Assembly (NCBI RefSeq): GCF_036324505.1
Contig: NC_086370.1
Span: forward strand, 24,160,065-24,224,064
Length of the DNA: 64,000 nucleotides
Source: Eleginops maclovinus
Taxonomy: Eukaryota > Chordata > Actinopteri > Perciformes > Eleginopidae
Direction: 5' to 3'
This document shows positions 37,001-50,400 of this stretch, piece after piece. Position 1 is the stretch's first letter, and every line of letters starts with the position of its first letter. The notes under the pieces were generated by a model. That model had not been told where the DNA came from and made no database searches. It was given only the letters and a program-made list of their open reading frames with translations. Made by a program: the position numbers and the translations under genes.

Positions 37001-40000
37001 TATTGCGACGAGACCGGTCTTCCAGCTCAGCTAGCTTCTGCTCAAGTTCTTTCTGGCCGCTAACACAGGCTTTGACAGATGTGTTGATCTCCCTATTTTT
37101 TCTCTTAGTGTCATCAACTTGTTGCTTAAGATCCTGCACAGTGGAGTCTTGTCTCTCGAGTTCAGTTCTGATATATTGCAAAGAGGTGTTAATTTCTTGT
37201 AATGCTCCTTTCACTGCATTTTGGACAACCGATTCGAGCATACCCTGTTGCTGCTGCAGGACTTGAGCAATGATGGCTTCCATGTTTAGCTCCGCGTTGT
37301 CGTTAGCCGTGTTCGCTGATCTTTCTTTCGCTGCTGCTAATTTAGACGACATAGATGCCGCTTTCTTCGCTGATCGTTGCATTTTTTTACTGACTGTGGT
37401 GGTAGTTAAAACACTTTCAACCGCTGATGTAATAAAAAGACCTGATCATTTAGCAAAAAGTGGAGGTTTGTGAGGAGCTCTAGTCTTCAGCGTCCATCAC
37501 GGTTGTTGGTCACGTGACCCTCCAGTTGTGATCATTTCTGAACTAGAATCTATTAGTTTGCTGAGTAAGAAGTGTCAGGGAGGGCTTGGCATTGCCCACA
37601 ACATCCGTGATGAACTGCAGACTAGAAGGATTAGCAGACAACCACATAAACAGTTACAAAGTGACGCCTGCTACAAAGTGAATGTGAACAGCTTGCCTGT
37701 AAAGAGTTTGCAAAGTAACATCTCACCCAAATGAATGCTGTAGTGAGTAACAGTGGGCCTATTTAACAAACTGAATGCCATAGTGTCTTTGAAGGTACAG
37801 AGTGAACAGTCCCTTTTCACTCTTAGTTGAATCAGATTATTTTAAACAGCGTGAACTTGTGTGACATGACTCCAGTCCACCTGTTCATACACTCTACTTT
37901 TCTTTCAACCCGTTGCTCAGGCAGACCAGCTTGTTGACATTTTCAGATGACAGAGCGGACCTCTTCTTCTGCACAATGTGGCCTGCCAAAGAAAACCGTC
38001 TCTCACATGGCACTGTTGAGGCAGGTGTAGCCAAGCACCTCTGTGCAATATGGGCCAGCTTACCATGAGCACCTGTGTGTGCCGCCCACCACTGTAGTGG
38101 ACATGCCTCTCTGCCGACACTGGGCTCTGCTTTATACCTGTCTACAGTTTTGTCTGTGGACAGTGCCTCATCATCAGACTCTGACTCTGACCCCATCAGT
38201 AGGAGGGCCATCTTCTTCTTTGGTGGCTCTGGTTCAATTTCCTCTCCGGATGGCTGTGATGCAGGTTCTCTGTCCTTCAGCATCTCACTCAGCTTTTGCC
38301 ACACCTCTTCCCTCTCTGCTCTGGGCAGGCACCTGAGGTCCTTGAATCTGGGATCTAGAGCTGTTGCTACCTTTAGCCATAACAGGTTTGTGTTGTCCTT
38401 TCGTCTGTTGAGGTCCTCTGTGAATGCAGTCTTGAAGTGCACTATGTAGGCAGGGTCAACATCTGAGACCTCCATCGTACCAAGAGGTGGCAGAGTGCAG
38501 GCAGCACTACAGGGCAGGACACATATCTGTCACCACCCAGGAGCTCAGTGACATACCTACAAACACACAAACCAACAGTATTAATGACTACACCTTTAAT
38601 TCATTTAACACCCATTTAGGGGACAGGCCTACAACTATTTCTGACATACAATAACAAAGTGACTGTTATATGAATTGTATTTGCAGGAAATAAAATTGGA
38701 GATGATTTATTGGAGATGGGAAGTCACCTTACCTGCATGGCTCCAGCAGTGTTTCCAACTTTGCCAGCCTGTCATATTCAGCTGGGGTTAGCATGGCTAA
38801 TTTGTGCTTCTGCTGTGCTGGCGTTGCCTTCAGTGGGTCTTTGTTGTTTTGGACACGCTTTATCATTCCGAGAGTTGAACTCCAGCGCGTGGGTACGTCC
38901 TGGACAAGTGACTGCTCTTCTTGCCCATGAGAGGCTTGCTGAAGTTTCAGCTCTGCTGTGTTTGCAGGACTGTGTTTGAAATGTCCGACTGTTTTACGGC
39001 ACTTGGCTAAAGCACCGTCAAACCCGCTGTCACGGAGAGACACTGTGATTACCCTCTGTATAATGTGCGCTACACAGGGCATGTGCTCGAATGGTAGACT
39101 CCTTGCTGCCGCGATCATATTGCGCGTGCTGTCTGTTCCTATAGTGGTGACTTTGTCTGTAATCTCCCACTCCTTTGCAACTTCAACAAACTGACTAGCA
39201 CATGCTTCTGCAAAATGCCTTTCCCCTGTTTTCACCACACCTAAAGCGAACGAGTGCAGTTGCCATTGGTCATCGATTAGGTGTGCTGTTACACCGAGGT
39301 AGTTATGGTTCTTACTGATGTCCAGTGGTCTCCAGTCGGTGCAATAAATGTAGCCTGTGCCAACTGCTCCGCTTCTTTGCCTTTTCGCTGCCAAACAATT
39401 CATGAATTCTGGAGACAATAGTTCCCCTAGCAGGTGGCTTGTATGATGGGTCATCTGAGGCGATCTGGATAATACCTTGAAGCCCCTGGTCTTCAACGAT
39501 GTTGATGGGCCTGCAGTCAACGGGGATCCCTTTAGCGATAGCATGGGTTAGCTTAGTTGTTGCTGCTTTGTTGACAGACTTGCCCTTGCTGCACTCTGCC
39601 AGTGTAGTTTGGCGAACACGGCTTGATGCTGTCTCGGAGCTAGCATCTTTGCTAGCATCAGCAAAGATGGTACTTCAGGCTCGTTGTGCTTCGGTGGAAG
39701 GACAGTTCATCACTGCAATATGTGCACACAACTTTGGTTTGATGTGAACTTCCGTCTGGAAGCTTTTTAAAACGAAATGTTCCGTTAAGCACACCAGGGA
39801 CCGCCTCCTCAAGTCATCGTGTTACCTGTGTTTGTGACGCCTTTCAGTAATTCATCCAGGTAAACATGTGCACTGGAATTACGGTAGGAAGTTTGGGGTC
39901 AAACTTGAGAATATGATTCATTTGCGTAATTTTTTTTTAACGCGTTATGGTTTGAAGATTAATCGCGGGCGTTAACGCGGTAATATATGTATATATATGT

Positions 40001-40009
40001 ATATATATG

Positions 40010-40051
<42 letters not shown>

Positions 40052-40085
40052 TATATATGTATATATATATATATATATATACATA

Positions 40086-40168
<83 letters not shown>

Positions 40169-43100
40169 GTATATATTCAATCAGAATTCTGAGAATTTCA
40201 TGTGAAAATATCAGAACGAATAAATTCTCAAAGACGACTAAATGCTTCCCCTCTGGTCAGTGCAAATTACCCAGGTTAGGTTAACCTGGCCTCTGTCCTC
40301 CTTCAGGGAGTCATCCTCAGTCTGGAGGACGGCAGAGGACTCATCCGGTCCCAGGAGCACGGAGAGCTGCCCTTCAACTGCAGAGAGAACTTCAGCGACG
40401 TGGACTTCACCTCTGAGGACGTGGGCGAGGAGGTGGAGTTCACCCTCATCACGGTGAGTCTCAGGACTCAGGGTTCAGTCTCAGTGCGGAGTTTGTTCTG
40501 AAACATGTTGTCCTCTGCAGACCGGGCCCAAGCAGGCCGGCAGGATCCGCCGGGTCAATGAGCCGCTGCTGCTCACGCTCTCTGCCGCCGCCGCCGCCAT
40601 CTCACAGGAAGCACAGATCTGCGGTGCCGACGGAGACTCCGCGCCGCTTGCAGGGAAGACCAGCATCAGGACGGAGGTCGGGCCCAACATGGTGCTGGAC
40701 CAGGAGCTGTACGAAGGCATCGTCAGCCAGCCCATCATCGAGCCCACGGTGAGCCAGCCTGCATCACAAGTTAGCAGGAGACTGGTTCTGGTCCTGGTAA
40801 CGTGAGTCAGTGTTGTAGTACTGTTGTAGTACTGTTGTAGTACGAGTTCGACTCGTGAGCTAAATTTAGAGACTTGTGACTTGAACTTGTCATTAAAACC
40901 CTCTGAGGTTGACGAACGCGCCGGCATGTTTTCGATATGTTTACCTGCTGTCTCTCTCTCTGTCACTTAGTGTCTCTCTCTCTGTCACCTGCTGTCTCTC
41001 TCTCTGTCACCTGCTGTCTCTCTCTCTGTCACTTAGTGTCTCTCTCTCTGTCACTTAGTGTCTCTCTCTCTGTCACTTGCTGTCTCTCTCTCTGTCACTT
41101 AGTGTCTCTCTCTCTGTCACCTGCTGTCTCTCTCTCTGTCACCTGCTGTCTCTCTCTCTGTCACCTACTGTCTCTCTCTCTGTCACTTGCTGTCTCTCTC
41201 TCTGTCACTTAGTGTCTCTCTCTCTGTCACCTGCTGTCTCTCTCTCTGTCACCTACTGTCTCTCTCTCTGTCACTTGCTGTCTCTCTCTGTCACTTACTG
41301 TCTCTCTCTCTGTCACCTGCTGTCTCTCTCTCTGTCACTTAGTGTCTCTCTCTCTGTCACCTGCTGTCTCTCTCTCTGTCACCTACTGTCTCTCTCTCTG
41401 TCACTTGCTGTCTCTCTCTCTGTCACTTGCTGTCTCTCTCTCTGTCACCTGCTGTCTCTCTCTCTGTCACCTACTGTCTCTCTCTCTGTCACTTGCTGTC
41501 TCTCTCTCTGTCACTTAGTGTCTCTCTCTCTGTCACCTGCTGTCTCTCTCTCTGTCACCTGCTGTCTCTCTCTCTGTCACCTGCTGTCTCTCTCTCTGTC
41601 ACCTACTGTCTCTCTCTCTGTCACTTGCTGTCTCTCTCTCTGTCACCTGCTGTCTCTCTCTCTGTCACTTACTGTCTCTCTCTCTGTCACTTAGTGTCTC
41701 TCTCTCTGTCACCTGCTGTCTCTCTCTCTGTCACCTGCTGTCTCTCTCTCTGTCACTTAGTGTCTCTCTCTCTGTCACTTAGTGTCTCTCTCTCTGTCAC
41801 CTGCTGTCTCTCTCTGTCACTTAGTGTCTCTCTCTCTGTCACTTACTGTCTCTCTCTCTGTCACCTGCTGTCTCTCTCTCTGTCACTTAGTGTCTCTCTC
41901 TCTGTCACTTGCTGTCTCTCTCTGTCACTTACTGTCTCTCTCTCTGTCACCTGCTGTCTCTCTCTCTGTCACTTAGTGTCTCTCTCTCTGTCACCTGCTG
42001 TCTCTCTCTCTGTCACCTGCTGTCTCTCTCTCTGTCACCTACTGTCTCTCTCTCTGTCACTTGCTGTCTCTCTCTCTGTCACCTGCTGTCTCTCTCTCTG
42101 TCACTTACTGTCTCTCTCTCTGTCACTTAGTGTCTCTCTCTCTGTCACTTAGTGTCTCTCTCTCTGTCACCTGCTGTCTCTCTCTCTGTCACTTAGTGTC
42201 TCTCTCTCTGTCACCTGCTGTCTCTCTCTCTGTCACTTAGTGTCTCTCTCTCTGTCACTTACTGTTTCTCTCTGTCACCTGCTGTCTCTCTCTGTCACCT
42301 GCTGTCTCTCTCTCTGTCACCTACTGTCTCTCTCTCTGTCACTTACTGTTTCTCTCTGTCACCTGCTGTCTCTCTCTCTGTCACCTACTGTCTCTCTCTC
42401 TGTCACCTGCTGTCTCTCTCTCTGTCACTTAGTGTCTCTCTCTCTGTCACTTAGTGTCTCTCTCTCTGTCACCTGCTGTCTCTCTCTCTGTCACTTACTG
42501 TTTCTCTCTGTCACCTGCTGTCTCTCTCTCTGTCACCTACTGTCTCTCTCTCTGTCACCTGCTGTCTCTCTCTCTGTCACTTAGTGTCTCTCTCTCTGTC
42601 ACTTAGTGTCTCTCTCTCTGTCACCTGCTGTCTCTCTCTGTCACTTACTGTTTCTCTCTGTCACCTACTGTCTCTCTCTCTGTCACTTACTGTTTCTCTC
42701 TGTCACTTACTGTCTCTCTCTCTGTCACCTGCTGTCTCTCTCTCTGTCACTTAGTGTCTCTCTCTCTGTCACTTAGTGTCTCTCTCTCTGTCACCTGCTG
42801 TCTCTCTCTCTGTCACTTACTGTTTCTCTCTGTCACCTGCTGTCTCTCTCTCTGTCACTTAGTGTCTCTCTCTCTGTCACTTAGTGTCTCTCTCTCTGTC
42901 ACTTAGTGTCTCTCTCTCTGTCACCTACTGTCTCTCTCTCTGTCACCTGCTGTCTCTCTCTCTGTCACCTACTGTCTCTCTCTCTGTCACTTGCTGTCTC
43001 TCTGTCACCTGCTGTCTCTCTCTCTGTCACTTACTGTCTCTCTCTCTGTCACTTAGTGTCTCTCTCTCTGTCACTTAGTGTCTCTCTCTCTGTCACTTAG

Positions 43101-44365
43101 TGTCTCTCTCTCTGTCACCTGCTGTCTCTCTCTCTGTCACCTGCTGTCTCTCTCTCTGTCACCTGCTGTCTTCTCTCTGTCACTGAGTTGCATTTTGTGA
43201 GGGTTATTGCTAAGAGGACAGGAGTGTAGTTATGAGCACTAGAGTGTGTTAAGCGGTAAAATGCATATGAAAGCTCACAGCGCCCGCCATTAGGACTCGC
43301 CTATGAGCTGCGGGACCACAGTTATGTTTTTTTGAAGTTTAACAACACAGGGTTTCCCACACATAGACTTCACTTGGGCGGGCCCCCCAGGTGTATTTAC
43401 GGCCCCCCAGGTGTATTAACGGCCGCCCAGGTGTATTTACGGCCGCCCAGGTGTATTAACGGCCGCCCAGGTGTATTAACGGCCGCCCAGGTGTATTAAC
43501 GGCCGCCCAGGTGTATTAACGGCCGCCCAGGTGTATTAACGGCCCCCCAGGTGTATTTACGGCCGCCCAGGTGTATTTACGGCCCCCCAGGTGTATTTAC
43601 GGCCCCCCAGGTGTATTTACGGCCGCCCAGGTGTATTTACGGCCGCCCAGGTGTATTAACGGCCGCCCAGGTGTATTAACGGCCCCCCAGGTGTATTAAC
43701 GGCCCCCCAGGTGTATTTCGCGACCCATTTAGTTTTTTATCTGTCCTCGAGCATGATGCCATCCGCGATTGATTAACTAGTGGACAATGATCTCCTCACT
43801 CTACGCCTCCTGTACCTGTTCGCTCTGCTATCGGGTGTAGGGTCTGCTAACAAGCGACAAAACAGAAAGACGCGGACCCCCCCCCACCGGACTTGATCAA
43901 TAGGGACTCGACTCTGACATTTTTTTAATGACTCGGACTTGAACCTGGACTTGGACTCGAGGCATAGTGACTTGACTACAACACTGACGTGAGGTCATGT
44001 GACCATGCTGTGGTTCCTTTATATCCTAGCGTTAGCTTGGTACTTCAGAAATCCTAACATTGTTAACATCCCATTGGACCAGGGAGATGCTGCCTTCAGG
44101 GTCCGCTGTCTCTATGTAAACTGTAACGTGGCCTCTGTTTCTGAAGCCCTCCATGAAGGGATTCCCGGGTCAGATCCATGCCAACATCGGGCCGGTCAGC
44201 ACCAACGTGACCTTTGACCACCGGGACTGTGGTGTCACACTGCTGAAGAACGACCACGTGCTCATCAACCTGCTGGTGGATCAGGTGACCCGCCGCAGGA
44301 GGGCCGCCAACATCAAGCCCAAGATCCCCTTCACCTTCAGCTACACCAAGGAGAAGAGAGAGAGG

Positions 44366-44413
<48 letters not shown>

Positions 44414-44448
44414 CAGGGATCAGTAAAGGTCCATCTGATCTGATCTGT

Positions 44449-44493
<45 letters not shown>

Positions 44494-47400
44494 AGGGCAC
44501 CATCACCTTCCTGGGTCCGGAGGAGGGGATCCTCCGCAGCGAAGACCACAGGGAGCTCCCCTTCAGCCTCTTGGAGAACTTCACGGATGTAGAGTTCAGC
44601 AGCAGAGACATACACTCGGAGGTGGAGTTCACCGTGACCTTGGTGAGTCCCCCGACAGGAAGTGATTCTGTTGCCGTTGTTGTTGTTGCGTTGCTGTGTG
44701 TTGTTGTTGCGTTGCCGTGTGTCTGTGTGTTGTTGTTGTATTTGCGTTGCTGTTGCGTTGTCGTGTTGTTGTGTGTTGCGTTGTCTTGTGTTGTTGCGTT
44801 GTTGTGTTGTTGTGTGTTGTTGCGTTGTCGTGTGTTGTTGCGTTGTCGTGTTGTTGTGTGTTGTTGCGTTGCCGTGTGCTGTTGTGTTCTCGTGTTGTTG
44901 TTGTGTTGGCGTGGTGTGTTGTTGTTGCTGTTGCGTTGCCGTGTGTTGGTGTGTTGTGTGGTGTTGTTGTGTGTTGTTGCGTTGTCGTGTGTTGTGTGGT
45001 GTGGTTGCGTTGTGGTGTGTTGTTGCGTTGTCGTGGTGTGTTGTTGCGTTGTCGTGTTGTTGTGTGTTGTTGCGTTGTGGTGTGTTGTTGCATTGTGGTG
45101 TTGTGTGTTGTTGCGTTGTCGTGTGTTGTTGCGTTGTCGTGTTGTTGTGTGTTGTTGCGTTGTTGTGTGTTGTTGCGTTGTCGTGTTGTTGCGTTGTCGT
45201 GTTGTCGTGTTGTGGTGTGTTGTTGCGTTGTGGTGTTGTTGTGTGTTGTTGCGTTGTCGTGTTGTTGCGTTGTCGTGTTGTCGTGTTGTGGTGTGTTGTT
45301 GCGTTGTGGTGTTGTTGTGTGTTGTTGCGTTGTGGTGTTGTTGTGTGTTGTTGCGTTGTGGTGTGTTGTTGCGTTGTCGTGTTGTTGCGTTGTCGTGTTG
45401 TCGTGTTGTGGTGTGTTGTTGCGTTGTGGTGTTGTTGTGTGTTGTTGCGTTGTGGTGTTGTTGTGTGTTGTTGCGTTGTGGTGTGTTGTTGCGTTGTTGT
45501 GTGTTGTTGCGTTGCTGTTGTGTGTTGGCGTGGTGTGTTGTTGTTGTTGCATTGCCGTGTGGTTGCGTTGTGGTGTGTTGTTGCGTTGCCGTGTGTTGTG
45601 TGGTGTGGTTGCGTTGTGGTGTGTTGTTGCGTTGCCGTGTGGTGTGGTTGCGTTGTGGTGTTGTTGCGTTGCCGTGTGTTGTGTGGTGTGGTTGCGTTGT
45701 GGTGTTGTTGCGTTGCCGTGTTGTTGTGTGTTGTTGCGTTTTCGTGTTGTCGTGTGTTGTTGCGTTGTCGTGTTGTTGCGTTGTCGTGTGTTGTCGTGTT
45801 GTTGTCGTGTTGTTGCGTTGCTGTTGTGTGTTGGCGTGGTGTGTTGTTGTTGTTGCATTGCCGTGTGGTTGCGTTGTGGTGTGTTGTTGCGTTGCCGTGT
45901 GTTGTGTGGTTGCGTTGTGGTGTGTTGTTGCGTTGCCGTGTGTTGTGTGGTGTGGTTGCGTTGTGGTGTTGTTGCGTTGCCGTGTGTTGTGTGGTGTGGT
46001 TGCGTTGTGGTGTTGTTGCGTTGCCGTGTTGTTGTGTGTTGTTGCGTTTTCGTGTTGTCGTGTGTTGTTGCGTTGTCGTGTTGTTGCGTTGTCGTGTGTT
46101 GTCGTGTTGTTGTGTGTTGTTGCGTTTTCGTGTTGTTGTGTGTTGTTGCGTTGTCGTGTGTTGTCGTGTTGTTGTTGCGTTTTCGTGTTGTTGTGTGTTG
46201 TTGCGTTGTCGTGTGTTGTCGTGTTGTTGTGTGTTGTTGCGTTGTCGTGTGTTGTTGCGTTGTCGTGTTGTTGTGTGTTGTTGCGTTGCCGTGTGCTGTT
46301 GTGTTCTCGTGTTGCTGTTGTGTGTTGGCGTGGTGTGTTGTTGTTGTTGCATTGCCGTGTGGTTGCGTTGTGGTGTGTTGTTGGGTTGCCGTGTGTTGTG
46401 TGGTGTGGTTGCGTTGTGGTGTGTTGTTGCGTTGCCGTGTGTTGTGTGGTGTGGTTGCGTTGTGGTGTTGTTGCGTTGCCGTGTGTTGTTGGGTTGCTGG
46501 TTTCAGTTGGATGGTGTTGATGAATTCCCACGCTGGTGATTTTGCTGGATATTCTGCATCCTTACTTTTGATTCGACCGCTCACGGGTCAGCCCCCCCGA
46601 CAGGAAGGGAGTGTCTTGCCCTGACTCCCCCCACTCTGTTCCTGCAGGTGAAGTCTCAGAAGAGAGCCATCAGGCTGCTGAGGCTGAAGAGGGTGGAGGA
46701 TCCCATCCTGGAAGAGCAGAAGAGACGGGAGGAGGAGGAGAAGAGGAAGAAGAAAGAGGAAGAAGAGAGGAGGAAACAAGAGGAGGAGGACGGGAAGAGG
46801 AGGGAGGAAGAGGTGAGGGTAAAGCTGAGGGAGGCAGAGAGGAAGAGGAGGGAGGAGGTGGCACTGGCGCTGGCAACGGCCAAAGGAAAAGTGAGTTTAT
46901 TTATTAAAGTTAACTCCATTTATTTTAGAAACACTTAGATTCAGTCATCTGGAAATAAGACCTTAAACCAGTAATGACTCATTTACCAGTAATGACTCAT
47001 TTACCAGTAATGACTCATTTAATGACTCTTTAAGCAGTAATGACTCTTTTAATTACTCATTAAGCAGTAATGACTCTTTTAATGACTCTTTAAGCAGTAA
47101 TGACTCTTTTAATTACTCATTAAGCAGTAATGACTCTTTTAATGACTCATTAAGCAGTAATGACTCTTTTAATTACTCATTAAGCAGTAATGACTCTTTT
47201 AATTACTCATTAAGCAGTAATGACTCTTTTAATTACTCATTAAGCAGTAATGACTCTTTTAATTACTCATTAAGCAGTAATGACTCTTTTAATTACTCAT
47301 TAAGCAGTAATGACTCTTTTAATTACTCATTAAGCAGTAATGACTCTTTTAATGACTCATTAAGCAGTAATGACTCTTTTAATTACTCATTAAGCAGTAA

Positions 47401-50400
47401 TGACTCTTTTAATGACTCATTAAGCAGTAATGACTCTTTTAATGACTCATTAAGCAGTAATGACTCTTTTAATTACTCATTAAGCAGTAATGACTCATTT
47501 AATGACTCTTTAAGCAGTAATGACTCTTTTAATTACTCATTAAGCAGTAATGACTCTTTTAATGACTCATTAAGCAGTAATGACTCATTTAATGACTCTT
47601 TAAGCAGTAATGACTCATTTATCAGTAATGACTCATTTACCAGTAATGACTCTTTTAATGACTCATTAAGCAGTAATGACTCTTTTAATTACTCATTAAG
47701 CAGTAATGACTCTTTTAATTACTCATTAAGCAGTAATGACTCTTTAAGCAGTAATGACTCTTTTAATTACTCATTAAGCAGTAATGACTCTTTTAATGAC
47801 TCTTTTAATTACTCATTAAGCAGTAATGACTCTTTAAGCAGTAATGACTCTTTTAATTACTCATTAAGCAGTAATGACTCTTTTAATGACTCATTAAGCA
47901 GTAATGACTCATTAAGCAGTAATGACTCATTTAATTACTCTTTAAGCAGTAATGACTCTTTTAATTACTCATTAAGCAGTAATGACTCTTTAAGCAGTAA
48001 TGACTCTTTTAATTACTCATTAAGCAGTAATGACTCTTTTAATGACTCATTAAGCAGTAATGACTCATTAAGCAGTAATGACTCATTTAATTACTCTTTA
48101 AGCAGTAATGACTCTTTTAATTACTCATTAAGCAGTAATGACTCTTTAAGCAGTAATGACTCTTTTAATTACTCATTAAGCAGTAATGACTCTTTTAATG
48201 ACTCATTAAGCAGTAATGACTCATTAAGCAGTAATGACTCATTTAATTACTCTTTAAGCAGTAATGACTCTTTTAATTACTCATTAAGCAGTAATGACTC
48301 TTTAAGCAGTAATGACTCTTTTAATTACTCATTAAGCAGTAATGACTCTTTAAGCAGTAATTACTCTTTTAATGACTCATTAAGCAGTAATGACTCATTA
48401 GGCAGTAATGCTTGTTTGTCTCTCAGTGGACGCCGCTGGGTTTCCTCTACAGGAAGCTTGACTCGATGCTGGACATCAGTAAGGAGCGTTTCCAGGGCAC
48501 CGTCCTCAAAGCCCTGTCCAAAGACCCCCGTAAGGACATCAAGAAAGAGCCAGAGGAGACGAAGGAGGATGGAGGACAGACGTCTCCTGCATTGGTACAG
48601 GAAAATAAACACTGAGGAATCTATATGTTCTGGTTCTTCTCGTAGCACCTTGTAGCCGAGCATCTACACCACAAGACTCTACAGAGTTACTAAAAGAGGG
48701 AGGGTAGGGGGCATTATACAGGGAGAGTAGGGGGATTATACAGGGAGAGGAGGGGGATTATACAGGGAGAGGAGGGGGAGAGGAGGAGGATTATACAGGG
48801 AGAGGAGGGGGATTATGGGGATTATACAGGGAGAGGAGGGGGAGAGGAGGAGGATTATACAGGGAGAGGAGGGGGATTATGGGGATTATACAGGGAGAGT
48901 AGGGGGATTATACAGGGAGAGGAGGGGGATTATACAGGGAGAGTAGGGGGATTATGGGGATTATACAGAGAGTAGGGGGATTATACAGGGAGAGTAGGGG
49001 GATTATACAGGGAGAGGAGGGGGATTATGGGGATTATACAGGGAGAGTAGGGGGATTATACAGGGAGAGTAGGGGGATTATGGGGATTATACAGGGAGAG
49101 TAGGGGGATTATACAGGGAGAGGAGGGGGATTATACAGGGAGAGGAGGGGGATTATGGGGATTATACAGGGAGAGTAGGGGGATTATACGGGGAGAGTAG
49201 GGGAGGGGGATTATACAGGGAGAGTAGGGGAGGGGGATTATACAGGGAGAGGAGGGGGAGAGTAGGGTAGGGGGATTATACAGGGAGAGTAGGGGGATTA
49301 TACGGGGAGAGTAGGGTAGGGGGATTATACAGGGAGAGGAGGGGGATTATACAGGGAGAGTAGGGGAGGGGTATTATACAGGGAGAGGAGGGGGATTATA
49401 CGGGGAGAGTAGGGGAGGGGGATTATACAGGGAGAGGAGGGGGATTATACGGGGAGAGTAGGGGAGGGGGATTATACAGGGAGAGTAGGGGGATTATATG
49501 GGGAGAGGAGGGGAGGGGGATTATACAGGGAGAGTAGGGGGATTATACGGGGAGAGTAGGGGAGGGGGATTATACAGGGAGAGTAGGGGGATTATACGGG
49601 GAGAGGAGGGGAGGGGGATTATACAGGGAGAGTAGGGGGATTATACGGGGAGAGGAGGGGAGGGGGATTATACAGGGAGAGTAGGGGAGGGGGATTATAC
49701 AGGGAGAGTAGGGGGATTATACGGGGAGAGTAGGGGAGGGGGATTATACAGGGAGAGTAGGGGGATTATACGGGGAGAGTAGGGGAGGGGGATTATACAG
49801 GGAGAGTAGGGGGATTATACGGGGAGAGTAGGGGAGGGGGATTATACAGGGAGAGTAGGGGGATTATACGGGGAGAGGAGGGGAGGGGGATTATACAGGG
49901 AGAGTAGGGGGATTATACGGGGAGAGGAGGGGAGGGGGATTATACAGGGAGAGTAGGGGGATTATACGAGGAGGGGAGGGGGATTATACGGTACGCTATG
50001 ACAAGCCAAGTCGTTGTTACTTTGCGGATGTCTCCCTGCCTGCCTTACATGATATCGTAGCCACCCACGTCCACAAGTTACTCGACAGCAGTTAGGTCTA
50101 ACCCTAAAGTACTGGGCAGTTACTGTAGAAGACTGTAAAAGCCAGTGTCTGTTCAGTCCAGTTTATTCTGGCTCCATTTTCACATTTGACCTTTATAAAT
50201 GCCTAAATATACCAATACTTTAAGGCCTACTACTGTTGTGTTGTTCACAGAATACAGGGACTTGGTCTCAAGTGAGTTAGATGTTTATCGAGAATACTCA
50301 GGGTTGGCTTATTCAGAGTGTAAATTCAAGACACACTTGTATCCTTTATAAAAATGTATCCTTTATAAAAACGTATTTTTATAAAGGATACATTTTTATT

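Larger units (their letters stand above)
31825..37523 (-). mobile_element. Full-length L1/Tx1-like LINE with target-site duplication, inactivated
   Basis: The element is bounded by AGTTGGGATCATTTCT (31809-31824) and AGTTGTGATCATTTCT (37524-37539), a 16-bp target-site duplication with one mismatch. ORF1 is intact (36408-37382). ORF2 (about 35857 to 32051) is broken by several frameshifts. The 3' end (left) has TCAATAAAAAATCACAAAAA on the - strand, with a short A tail. About 5.7 kb with both ORFs in the usual order makes it a complete insertion. It lies antisense in the 9.5-kb intron between the two exons of cold-shock pair A. Confidence 0.9.

Noticed and set aside
40935..43190. Ser/Leu/Val/Cys-rich repeat frames of up to 241 codons
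   Set aside because: 22-bp intronic minisatellite; frame lengths depend only on array variants.
44337..46624. Very long open frames (over 600 codons) on both strands
   Set aside because: All lie in the GTTGTTGCGTTG array, which lacks stop codons by composition; six frames are open at once and the host exons splice across it.
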